The notes under the pieces were generated by a model, which had not been told where the DNA came from, did not search any database, and worked only from the letters and a program-made list of their open reading frames with translations. From Streptomyces sp. AM 2-1-1 (lineage in GTDB: Bacteria > Actinomycetota > Actinomycetes > Streptomycetales > Streptomycetaceae), in contig NZ_CP119147.1 of the NCBI RefSeq assembly GCF_029167645.1, positions 3,534,001 to 3,598,000 on the forward strand: DNA of 64,000 nt, read 5' to 3'. The position numbers and the translations under genes were made by a program. Below, one piece after another: positions 57,757 to 64,000 of this stretch (positions are counted from its first letter, which is position 1; each line of letters opens with the position of its first letter).

Positions 57757-59217
57757 TCAGCTCGGGCTGCCTCCTGGCGAGAGGGCGTACCTCGGGGCGG
57801 AATCGGCGCACCATGCGTCGATCTGGCCGCGGAGGCGCACTCCGGCGGCGCCCCCTGCCCGAGTTCGGGCCATCGAGGCGGAGAGGTCGCGCATCCGCAC
57901 GGTGACGGGCTCCAGGCGGTGGTCGGCGGGGAGGTCGAAGACGCTGTGGAGGGCGTGTCCGGCGCCGTCCGTGTCCTGGAGCGCGAGATGGGCTTGGGCC
58001 ATGGCGATCTGCATCTGCGCGGTGGTTCCGTACGAGTGCGCGGGCTGGGTGCCGAAGGCGGCCTCTGCGGTGCGCAGGGCGCCGGCGGGGTCGCCGGTGC
58101 GGAGCAGGGTGGCGGTGACGTAGTTCGCGTGGCGTACGGGTGGGCAGCTGAAGAGGCCGCCGACGTCGTCTAACGACGCGGCACGCTGCTCAGCTTCATC
58201 CGCCCGGTGCAGCGCCGTCACGGCTTCCGCGCGAGCTCCAAGGAGCGACCAGGAGTCCGCTTCCTGGCAGGCGAGGAGTACGGCGACGGACCCTGTGCGG
58301 GCGTGCTCACCGCCGCGTCGAGCGTGGAGGACCGCATCGCGGAGCCTCCCGTCCCAGAGGGCGATCTTGCTGCGGGTGGAGCAGACCCAGGCGTGGAGGT
58401 CGTGGTCGCCGGCGAGCTCCGCGCAGAGCATCGCGGTGCGCCCGTGGGTGTCGGCGTCGCGGAGCTGGCCGAAATCGCTGCTCATCCAGGCGAGAAGGGC
58501 ACACAGGTACCCGGCGGCCACGTACAGGTCCCGGGACTGTGCGGGGTACTGGCGGCCTTCGAGGAGCGCCCAGACGCGGTCGCGGAGGCGGCGTGTGCTG
58601 CGGAAGACACCGGCCGGATCCTGGGTGAGGTAGTCGGCGGCGAGACCGCGGGTGTCCGCGAGGAGTTGCTCCAGGGCGAGGGGGCCCACGTTGGTCGCCT
58701 CGGCCCACTGCGCCCACGCTGCGGACTCATCGGCGGCGGTGTGGATCAGGGAGACACCGGTGGGCTCCGGGTTTGGGATCGGGGCGGGGTCTGCGGTCGG
58801 GGTGTCCGGCATGGCGGGGTGCGGGCGCCGAAGGAGGGCGGCTTCCGCCGGGGGAAGGGCGCGCCAGTCGTCTAGGTCGAGCAGCTGCTCGACGGTGCAG
58901 CCGTAGGCGCGGGCCAGCGCGGTGAGGACTGCGACTGAGGGCCGCCTGGCCGAAGGACCAGGCCATTTTTCCCACTTCGCGACGAGGGACGCGTCGGCGG
59001 CCACGGTTTCTCCAGCGCGCGCGGCTTCCTGCTCCAGGCGCTCGCCGGCGTGCTGGAGGGTCCAGCCGTGGGCGTGCCGCCATGCTTCGCGGGCCCGGAG
59101 CCGGAAGCGCGCGCGCATCTCGGTGACCGTTTGCTCGGTGGTACAGCCGGCGGCAGCCATTTCGTGGCGGAGGCTGTCTCGATCGGCCTTGCTGCCGACC
59201 GGTCGTGGTGGCGTCAT
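57757..59217 (-). CDS. XRE-type regulator with TPR-like C-terminal region
   Basis: 486 residues from ATG 59217, with GGGGAG upstream; a TTG four codons earlier is possible. N-terminal long HTH region: REAWRHAHGWTLQHAGERLE and ASLVAKWEKWPG, VAVLTALARAYGCTVEQLLD. C-terminal ~300 residues are helical repeats (WVCSTRSKIALWDGRLRDAV, AEAVTALHRADEAEQRAASL). Regulators of this kind may sense small ligands through the repeats. Co-transcribed with the 2H protein. Confidence 0.85.
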   Translation of the reverse strand: MTPPRPVGSKADRDSLRHEMAAAGCTTEQTVTEMRARFRLRAREAWRHAHGWTLQHAGERLEQEAARAGETVAADASLVAKWEKWPGPSARRPSVAVLTALARAYGCTVEQLLDLDDWRALPPAEAALLRRPHPAMPDTPTADPAPIPNPEPTGVSLIHTAADESAAWAQWAEATNVGPLALEQLLADTRGLAADYLTQDPAGVFRSTRRLRDRVWALLEGRQYPAQSRDLYVAAGYLCALLAWMSSDFGQLRDADTHGRTAMLCAELAGDHDLHAWVCSTRSKIALWDGRLRDAVLHARRGGEHARTGSVAVLLACQEADSWSLLGARAEAVTALHRADEAEQRAASLDDVGGLFSCPPVRHANYVTATLLRTGDPAGALRTAEAAFGTQPAHSYGTTAQMQIAMAQAHLALQDTDGAGHALHSVFDLPADHRLEPVTVRMRDLSASMARTRAGGAAGVRLRGQIDAWCADSAPRYALSPGGSPS

Positions 59218-59419
59218 CGCTCTCCCCAAGTGCGCGGTGCACCCAAGGTAGCCATCCGGCTACGCGTCGAGCACAAGATCGGTCAGACCTGTACCCCCCT
59301 ATCGTCCAAAAAGTGGTTTCAAACTTGGTAGAGGCGCAGGTCAGATGCCATCTTGAGTGCCAGGAATCGTGGACATCTGTGCCCGCGACTTCCGAGCCCA
59401 GCGGTGGGACCTTCGTGGC

Positions 59420-59932
59420 ATGGAGCAGTTCCTTCATCAGGACCGTGTGGCCGCATGGCTGACGCAGGGTCACCCTGCCGAGCGTGGCGGTGCCCGAAGT
59501 TGGCGCTTCGATGACGTGACCGTCGTCCCGCTCGGCGGTACGTACGAGGCGGTACGGATTCCCGTCTTGACGGTCAGGGCCGCGGCAGGCTCGTCCGTGT
59601 GGAGCGCTGTCGCTGACCGCCTCAGTGAACTCTTGGGCGGGCCGGCGTTCTACACGACGACGTACCTCTACGCGCTGGTGCCTGTGGGGACGGCGGACAG
59701 CTGGTCGTACGGCCCTGCTGCTCCGTGTCTCGGTCTGTCGACGTATCTCGGTGTGCCGCGGCTGCCGCGCGCCGGAGAGCCGCAGCAGGGCCACGCGGGA
59801 TGGCTCCAACCCCCCAGGCGCCCCGGCGACCTGTGCGTGCCGGCGGCGGTAGCTGCGCTCGTGGAGCTCGGCACGGCGGCTGAGCAGCAACTTGCTGACG
59901 AATTGCCGACCCCCCTTGGGAGGATTCAGTGA
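59420..59932 (+). CDS. Hypothetical protein divergent from the XRE-TPR regulator
   Basis: 170 residues from ATG 59420; GTG 59357 would add 21. MEQFLHQDRVAAWLTQGHPA, FYTTTYLYALVPVGTADSWS, CLGLSTYLGVPRLP. Alpha/beta protein, no membrane segment. Homologues occur in Streptomyces beside XRE regulators. Function unknown. Its stop overlaps the next GTG. Confidence 0.72.
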   Translation: MEQFLHQDRVAAWLTQGHPAERGGARSWRFDDVTVVPLGGTYEAVRIPVLTVRAAAGSSVWSAVADRLSELLGGPAFYTTTYLYALVPVGTADSWSYGPAAPCLGLSTYLGVPRLPRAGEPQQGHAGWLQPPRRPGDLCVPAAVAALVELGTAAEQQLADELPTPLGRIQ

Positions 59933-60066
59933 CAGCAGCCCGTGCGGTGGAGGATGCCGCCTATCGCCTGTACCTGATGCACACCGTCGAGTGTGCGCGG
60001 TGCCGGTCCGGCGGCAGGTGCCAACAGGTGTCCGCGCTCAAGCAGGCATGGAGGGCAGCCCGATGA
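59929..60066 (+). CDS. Small C3-4 zinc-type protein
   Basis: 45 residues, GTG start overlapping the preceding stop, with GGGAGGA upstream. A helical start AARAVEDAAYRLYLMHTVEC followed by ARCRSGGRC gives three close cysteines. Stop overlaps the next ATG. Typical of small proteins in such operons. Confidence 0.65.
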   Translation: MTAARAVEDAAYRLYLMHTVECARCRSGGRCQQVSALKQAWRAAR

Positions 60067-60266
60067 CCGGGTCCCGCATCTGCATCGACTGCGACAAGGC
60101 GATCATCGGAGTGCCCGTCGTCGTCGCCGATGGGCACTCCATGTCCGGCGCCCGGCCCGACATGTACGCCCATGCCGACGGCGATGAAGCGTGCCAGCCG
60201 CCCGCGCGCAGCCGCGGCGGACAACACCGGCGAGCGATGGCCGAGGAGGCTGCTAACCGCCGCTGA
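60063..60266 (+). CDS. Small hypothetical protein with CxxC
   Basis: 67 residues, ATG overlapping the upstream stop. ICIDCDKAIIGVPVVVADGH, SGARPDMYAHA, ACQPPARSR. Likely a small metal-binding fold; last gene of the three-gene rightward unit. Confidence 0.65.
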   Translation: MTGSRICIDCDKAIIGVPVVVADGHSMSGARPDMYAHADGDEACQPPARSRGGQHRRAMAEEAANRR

Positions 60267-60313
60267 AGCCCCCGCTCGTACCCAAGGTCGGCGGCGGCAG
60301 GGTGCGGGCGGGC

Positions 60314-60556
60314 CTACCGCTGCTCGCGGACGAGGTCGGCGAGCGGGGTGTCGAGCGCTGCGGCCAGGCGGAGCAGCATCGAGAGGCTCGGGTCGCTGAT
60401 GCCGTACTCGCTGCGGTGCACCGTCTTGTGGTCCAGGCCGGCGCGTTCCCCGAGCCGTATCTGCGTGAGGCCAGCATCGGTGCGGGCGGCGCGCAAGCGG
60501 CGGCCGACTTCCTCCCGACGGGGTAGCACCCAGTCCGGGAGCGGCTCGGTCGTCAT
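60314..60556 (-). CDS. XRE-family transcriptional regulator
   Basis: 80 residues, compact single-domain HTH: VGRRLRAARTDAGLTQIRLG, ERAGLDHKTVHRSEYG, ISDPSLSMLLRLAAALDTPL. A perfect palindrome TACCTGATCAGGTA lies 36 bases upstream of its start, a probable autoregulatory operator. Confidence 0.88.
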   Translation of the reverse strand: MTTEPLPDWVLPRREEVGRRLRAARTDAGLTQIRLGERAGLDHKTVHRSEYGISDPSLSMLLRLAAALDTPLADLVREQR

Positions 60557-60591
60557 CCCCCCACGCTGAAATGATCACGGCTGAATGTCTC

Positions 60592-60605
60592 TACCTGATC
60601 AGGTA
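60592..60605. promoter_or_regulatory. Palindromic operator upstream of the XRE gene
   Basis: TACCTGATCAGGTA, a perfect 14-bp palindrome, between the leftward XRE gene (start 60556) and the LuxR-type gene end. Confidence 0.6.
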
Positions 60606-60938
60606 AATCTCGGGATCATGGACCGGCCTGGTCGCGTTGTGATGTGCGTCCAACACGACCAGGTCCCGCTCGGCCATTTCCGGCCGGGCCGAACCGCCCC
60701 ACCCCTTGCGCGGGGTGGGGCGGTTTACTGTGTCCAGCAGAACGCCCCCCTGCCGGTGAACTCGGCAGGGGGGCGTCTTCCGACCCGGAGCCTCCCGAGC
60801 ATCCGGGACGGGTCTGTCTGGGGCTGTGCGTCAGGCGGCGGACCGAAGACCGCCTCCCCACACGTCACTCTACGCAGGGGCACAGACGATCTACAGGGTG
60901 TAGGTCAATGTCCACAGAGTCATGACACGATGTGCGAT
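60606..60938. other. Non-coding region with three strong hairpins
   Basis: Inverted repeats at 60627-60663 (CCTGGTCGCGTTG / CAACACGACCAGG), 60692-60725 (AACCGCCCCACCCC, perfect) and 60742-60776 (ACGCCCCCCTGCCG, perfect). No convincing gene. The last two probably terminate the leftward LuxR-type gene; the array could also be a structured RNA. Confidence 0.55.
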
Positions 60939-61913
60939 TCAAGGAAGATCACGCTCCGGCGTACGCCCCCACCACACCAGGATTTGGTAGAGGGTGCGAA
61001 CCCCGAGCCGGTCGCGGAGGGCGGCCAGTTCCTTGGCGACGGTGCGTTCAGCCATGCGTAGACGCGCACCTGCCTGTCTCTGCGACTGCCCCGCCTCCAG
61101 TTCGCGCAGCACGGCTCGCTGACGTGCGGTGCTCACAGCGTCCGTGGCCGCCCTGCTGAGGGCCTGCCAGGGGGTCGCCCGGGACCAGTAGTCGGCGAAA
61201 ATGCTGCGGGCCCACATCACAGCGCTGCGATCCGAGACATGCCACCCGGAGTGGGCCTCCGCGCCCTCGACGACGAAGTTGTCAATGAAGAGGTGCAGGC
61301 GGTCCAGGAGCACCATCCGGGGAAAGGGGGTGCCGAGCACCCGGATCTCCGCCCCCGCCTCAACCAGCGTGTCGACGTGCTCGGAGGTCTGGGGGTGGTC
61401 GGCGACGCGGGCGGTGTAGAGGGAGCGGACCTGGACGCCGCGGCGGCATGCGTCTGCGGTGCGCTCGGCTCCGCCCCGGAGGGTCTCGGGATCACGGTCG
61501 GCTGGCTCGCCGGGCTGCGCCGTGTAGATCTCCGTGTCCGATGCATCGGTGAGGGGGCCGATCCGCGCGTTCATCAGCGCCGGCGTCCCCAAGTATTCGC
61601 TGCCGGGGCCCCCGTAGAAGCGATGGGGGTCGTACAGGTTGGCAAGGCCCTGGACGGCTGGGATCTGCGAGATGCGCTCGACGGTGGCCGTGAGGTCGGC
61701 GAGGGCGCTGGTCATCAGTTCACGGGCGACAGAGCGTGGGTCGCGGGCCAGATGGCGGCCAGGGCAGTAGGGGTCGTCGGTGAGTAGCTGGAGGGCATGG
61801 AGTTCGGCCACGGCGGCTTCGTCGGCGGCTTTCTCTCCGGCAGCGACCGCACGGTACGTTTCAACGGCGCTCTCCGCGAGTAGCGCGTGTCTACTTTGCC
61901 CAACTTCCGTCAT
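60939..61913 (-). CDS. LuxR-type regulator with PLD/TrmB-like sensor region
   Basis: 324 residues from ATG 61913 (GGGGGAAAAA upstream). Helical N-terminus (HALLAESAVETYRAVAAGEK), central region ACRRGVQVRSLYTARVADHP, GAEIRVLGTPFPRMVLLDRL that resembles PLD-like sensor parts of TrmB-type regulators, and a C-terminal LuxR HTH (ELEAGQSQRQAGARLRMAER, TVAKELAALRDRLGVRT). Divergent from a secreted peptide gene; probably responds to a ligand. Confidence 0.82.
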   Translation of the reverse strand: MTEVGQSRHALLAESAVETYRAVAAGEKAADEAAVAELHALQLLTDDPYCPGRHLARDPRSVARELMTSALADLTATVERISQIPAVQGLANLYDPHRFYGGPGSEYLGTPALMNARIGPLTDASDTEIYTAQPGEPADRDPETLRGGAERTADACRRGVQVRSLYTARVADHPQTSEHVDTLVEAGAEIRVLGTPFPRMVLLDRLHLFIDNFVVEGAEAHSGWHVSDRSAVMWARSIFADYWSRATPWQALSRAATDAVSTARQRAVLRELEAGQSQRQAGARLRMAERTVAKELAALRDRLGVRTLYQILVWWGRTPERDLP

Positions 61914-62051
61914 TTTTTCCCCCGTTCGCGGCGTGCCGGAAACAGCACGTGCATGTTTCAGCATGGCATGTCGCTTGGCGGGCCGACCCCTCCGTGCCAG
62001 AGTGATTACACGGCGTTTGAAGCGAACGTCCGTTCGAAAGGAGGGGTCTCG
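61914..62051. promoter_or_regulatory. Divergent control region of the LuxR-peptide pair
   Basis: 138 bp. Three GCATG motifs at 61951, 61961 and 61966, and a palindrome CGAACGTCCGTTCG (62023-62036) just before the peptide ribosome binding site AAGGAGGGG. Likely binding sites of the LuxR-type protein. Confidence 0.5.
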
Positions 62052-62258
62052 ATGTCCCGAAGGACGATCGCCACCCTGTTTGCCTCCGTCCTGCTCAGCG
62101 GCGTGGCCGTCACCGGCCTCACGGCTACGGCCTCGGCGGAGGACGCCTCGACCGCCACGGTGGAGGACGTCGGCTGGGGCACCCCTCCTGCGAACCCCCC
62201 GGCCCCGACGCCCAGCGCGACGCCGACCACGGGCACGAACGACGTGGGCTGGGGCTGA
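62052..62258 (+). CDS. Secreted peptide precursor with two DVGWG motifs
   Basis: 68 residues. Signal peptide 1-29 (MSRRTIATLFASVLLSGVAV, cleavage after TASA). Mature part ~39 residues, acidic then Pro/Thr-rich, with DVGWG at 39-43 and again as the last five residues 64-68. Strong AAGGAGGGG. Repeated terminal pentapeptide and divergent regulator resemble peptide-pheromone systems. Followed by a perfect terminator. No known family is certain. Confidence 0.82.
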   Translation: MSRRTIATLFASVLLSGVAVTGLTATASAEDASTATVEDVGWGTPPANPPAPTPSATPTTGTNDVGWG

Positions 62259-62311
62259 GCACCCGCCATCGTCCGGTCGAGGTACTCGGGAGGTCCGCGA
62301 CCGGAACATGC

Positions 62312-62348
62312 CAGCGCCCCCTGCCGTCTCAATCGGCAGGGGGCGCTG
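62312..62348 (+). terminator. Terminator of the peptide gene
   Basis: Perfect 15-bp stem CAGCGCCCCCTGCCG / CGGCAGGGGGCGCTG, loop TCTCAAT. Confidence 0.8.
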
Positions 62349-62446
62349 TGCTGTGGTGCCCAGAGTATTCCGGTACCGGCTCCACGGATACGGGCCGGAC
62401 CAGCAGGAAGTTACGCCTGCTGGAAGCTGCCGAGGGAAGAAGTTAC

Positions 62447-62464
62447 GGGGCAGTAGCGGGGTAG
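62447..62464. promoter_or_regulatory. Integrase arm-type sites, right
   Basis: GGGGCAG (62447) and GGGGTAG (62458), 11 bp apart, matching the three phased copies at the left end. Confidence 0.5.
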
Positions 62465-62480
62465 CAAGATCCACCAATGT

Positions 62481-62517
62481 AGAAGGCCGGTAGATCCTGG
62501 GGATCTACCGGCCTTCT
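62481..62517 (-). terminator. Phage-supplied terminator for tRNA-Ile
   Basis: Perfect 17-bp stem AGAAGGCCGGTAGATCC / GGATCTACCGGCCTTCT with a TGG loop, 20 bases beyond the tRNA 3' end on the minus strand. It takes the place of the native terminator left at 6540-6573. Confidence 0.75.
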
Positions 62518-62535
62518 GACCAGGCGTTATGCCTC

Positions 62536-62580
62536 GGTGGGGCTAACAGGATTTGAACCTGTGGCCTCATCCTTATCAGG
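62536..62580. repeat. attR core: 45-bp direct repeat within tRNA-Ile
   Basis: Identical to 6579-6623. Here the repeat continues into the 5' half of the tRNA, restoring a complete gene; phage DNA lies to its left. Confidence 0.95.
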
Positions 62581-62611
62581 GATGCGCTCTAACCAACTGA
62601 GCTATAGCCCC
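62538..62611 (-). tRNA. tRNA-Ile (anticodon GAU)
   Basis: 74-nt cloverleaf on the minus strand: acceptor GGGGCUA / UAGCCCC, D-arm AGCUCAGUUGGUUAGAGC, anticodon stem-loop CAUCCCUGAUAAGGAUG, T-loop GUUCAAAUC. The 3' half is provided by the att core. Confidence 0.96.
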
Positions 62612-62682
62612 GCCGCGCTGCTGCGCTGACTTCTGAAGATTAGCGCACGTCGGGGCCAGTCCCAAAATCGATAGCCCGCGGG

Positions 62683-63339
62683 TTACTCGTCCTCGGCCAG
62701 CGTGAGCTCCACGCCGCCCACGAATCCCGCCGACAGGTTGTAGATGAAGGCGCCCAGCGTCGCCAGCGCGGTGGCCAGCACCACGTCGATCACCGCGATG
62801 ACCGACGTGAAGACGAGGACGCGCGGCAGCGAGAGGAACGACTGCAGATCGAAGCCGTTGCTCTCGTTGGACCCGGTCGCCTCACTGATGGTGCCGCCCA
62901 CGGTGGAGAAGACGCCCATGGCGTCCATCACCATCCACAGGACCGCGGCCGCGACCACGGTGCAGATGCCGAGCGCGATGGAGAGCAGGAAGCTCACCTT
63001 CATCACCGACCACGGGTCGGCCTTCGACACCCGCAGTCGTGCCTTACGGGTACGCGGAGTGGTCCGCGCCCCTGTCCGCGGCAGACGTACGCCCTGCCCG
63101 CCGGTGGCCTGTCGGCCCCCCGCCGGCGACTCGTACGCCTGCGGCGGGTGGTACGGACCCGCCGTTCCCTGCGCGGGCTCCCGCTCCCCGGGCAGCGGCC
63201 CGTTCGCGTAGCCCTCGTACTGGGGCTGCGGGCCCCGAGTGTCCGTCACAGTGCCCCCTTGGGAGTCCGTGGCAGGGCCACGGGCACCGTTCGCTCCGTC
63301 TTCGGAAGCGGCCGAATCGGCGCCCGTGGCTCCACTCAC
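62683..63339 (-). CDS. DUF3566 membrane protein next to gyrA
   Basis: 218 residues. Disordered Gly/Pro-rich N-terminus, then RKARLRVSKADPWSVMKVSF, the DUF3566 signature, and two transmembrane helices (LSIALGICTVVAAAVLWMVM; VFTSVIAVIDVVLATALATL). Conserved downstream of gyrA in Actinobacteria; function unknown. Three bases separate it from the gyrA stop, implying co-transcription. Confidence 0.92.
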   Translation of the reverse strand: MSGATGADSAASEDGANGARGPATDSQGGTVTDTRGPQPQYEGYANGPLPGEREPAQGTAGPYHPPQAYESPAGGRQATGGQGVRLPRTGARTTPRTRKARLRVSKADPWSVMKVSFLLSIALGICTVVAAAVLWMVMDAMGVFSTVGGTISEATGSNESNGFDLQSFLSLPRVLVFTSVIAVIDVVLATALATLGAFIYNLSAGFVGGVELTLAEDE

Positions 63340-63342
63340 GCT

Positions 63343-64000
63343 TTACTCCTCGTGCTCCCCGGTCGAGGGCTCCGTGCCCTCGACAGTGCCCTCGGCCAGA
63401 CCTTCGGCCGATACCTCGTCCGAACCGTCCTCGGCCTCGGAGGTCCCATCGACCTCTTCCGCCTCACGGCCCGCCTCGGCGTTGCGCGCGATGCCGACGA
63501 CGGCATCCCGCTTGCCCAGATTGATCAGTTGGACGCCCATGGTGTCACGGCCCGTCTCCCTGACTTCATTGACTCGCGTGCGAATCACACCACCGCCGAG
63601 GGTGATGGCGAGGATTTCGTCCGTCTCCTCCACCACCAGGGCCCCCACGAGGGTCCCGCGGTCCTCCACGATCTTGGCGGCCTTGATGCCCAGACCGCCA
63701 CGTCCCTGGACGCGGTACTCGTCGACGGGGGTGCGCTTCGCGTACCCGCCGTCGGTCGCGGTGAAGACGAACGTACCGGGCCTGACGACGTTCATCGAGA
63801 GCAGCTCGTCGCCTTCGCGGAAGCTCATGCCCTTGACGCCCGAGGTGGCGCGGCCCATCGGGCGCAGCGCGTCGTCGGTCGCGGTGAACCTGATCGACTG
63901 GGCCTTCCTGCTGATGAGCAGCAGGTCGTCGTCGGCCGACACCAGCTCCGCGCCGATCAGCTCGTCGTCGCTGCCGTCCGCGGTCTCCCGCAGGTTGATC
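63343..64000 (-). CDS. gyrA: DNA gyrase subunit A, C-terminal part (cut by window edge)
   Basis: The last ~218 codons are present; the 5' part lies beyond 64000. Beta-propeller blades with [40 protein letters not shown], the GyrA-box-like [13 protein letters not shown], and [19 protein letters not shown]. Ends in a long acidic Glu/Asp/Thr tail usual in Streptomyces GyrA. DNA supercoiling enzyme subunit. Confidence 0.96.
   Translation of the reverse strand, partial: INLRETADGSDDELIGAELVSADDDLLLISRKAQSIRFTATDDALRPMGRATSGVKGMSFREGDELLSMNVVRPGTFVFTATDGGYAKRTPVDEYRVQGRGGLGIKAAKIVEDRGTLVGALVVEETDEILAITLGGGVIRTRVNEVRETGRDTMGVQLINLGKRDAVVGIARNAEAGREAEEVDGTSEAEDGSDEVSAEGLAEGTVEGTEPSTGEHEE

Larger units (their letters stand above)
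6579..62580. mobile_element. Complete siphovirus-type prophage integrated in tRNA-Ile
   Basis: Bounded by the 45-bp att repeats; about 55.96 kb from one repeat to the next. It contains integrase, immunity, replication, packaging, head, tail, lysis and right-end accessory genes in the order of a temperate siphophage. Structural proteins are P22/SPP1-like (coat, portal) with a long tape measure, so a long non-contractile tail is inferred (no sheath gene seen). All hallmark genes look intact, so it may be inducible. Confidence 0.95.

Noticed and set aside
60585..61061. Rightward 158-codon open frame over the hairpin region
   Set aside because: It runs through two perfect terminator hairpins and into the antisense of the LuxR-type gene; no conserved sequence.
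61914..62477. Extending the LuxR-type gene upstream to 62477
   Set aside because: The extension would overlap the secreted peptide gene in antisense and has low-complexity Arg/Gly content; ATG 61913 starts the conserved region.

Overview
The window is Streptomyces chromosome (GC-rich, GTG/TTG starts) carrying one complete temperate siphophage genome of about 56 kb. The host flanks are conserved actinobacterial core: the 3' part of gyrA, a DUF3566 membrane protein and tRNA-Ile(GAU) on the right; a GNAT acetyltransferase, two small proteins (one DLW-39-like), a secreted/anchored protein, a Ser/Thr kinase, an XRE-type regulator and tRNA-Ala(UGC) on the left. The prophage lies between two identical 45-bp direct repeats (6579-6623 and 62536-62580) taken from the 3' half of tRNA-Ile; the intact tRNA is rebuilt at the right end.

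Left arm (6.6-33.5 kb). A tyrosine integrase sits next to attL, followed by an immunity region (XRE repressor, divergent two-domain DNA-binding protein, shared TCTACATC operators). A rightward early operon then encodes an ECF-type sigma factor, hypothetical proteins, a RecA-like ATPase, a UvrD-like helicase, a WhiB-like protein, a DUF2303 protein, a replication initiator with six internal 11-bp iterons, a helicase-loader-like protein, zinc-module proteins, SSB, a DEDD exonuclease and an HNH-like protein. It is interrupted at 23.86-25.59 kb by an IS5-type element that seems to carry a passenger gene (SMI1/KNR4 domain joined to an Lsr2-like DNA-binding tail). Then come a DUF3800-like protein, a small HTH protein, a four/five-gene operon of membrane proteins resembling plasmid spread proteins, and three tandem monocistronic cassettes with the same promoter-operator, paralogous small proteins and terminators.

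Right arm (34-56 kb). A standard late module runs rightward: lipoprotein, terminase small and large subunits, SPP1-like portal, minor capsid protein, scaffold, P22-like coat, head-tail connectors, major tail protein, tail chaperones joined by a -1 frameshift at GGGAAAA, a 1123-residue tape measure, tail proteins, amidase endolysin and holin-like membrane proteins. One small gene lies antisense inside the head cluster.

Right-end accessory zone (55.5-62.5 kb). DinD/KilAC-type antirepressor with a 28-bp perfect palindrome in its coding sequence, DUF6233 protein, 2'-5' RNA ligase-like protein next to an XRE-repeat regulator, small zinc proteins, an XRE regulator with a perfect palindrome upstream, and a LuxR-type regulator divergent from a secreted 68-residue peptide precursor that ends in DVGWG and contains a second DVGWG. 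The last pair looks like a peptide-signalling module. With the triplicated cassettes and the IS passenger gene, it is the most novel content seen.
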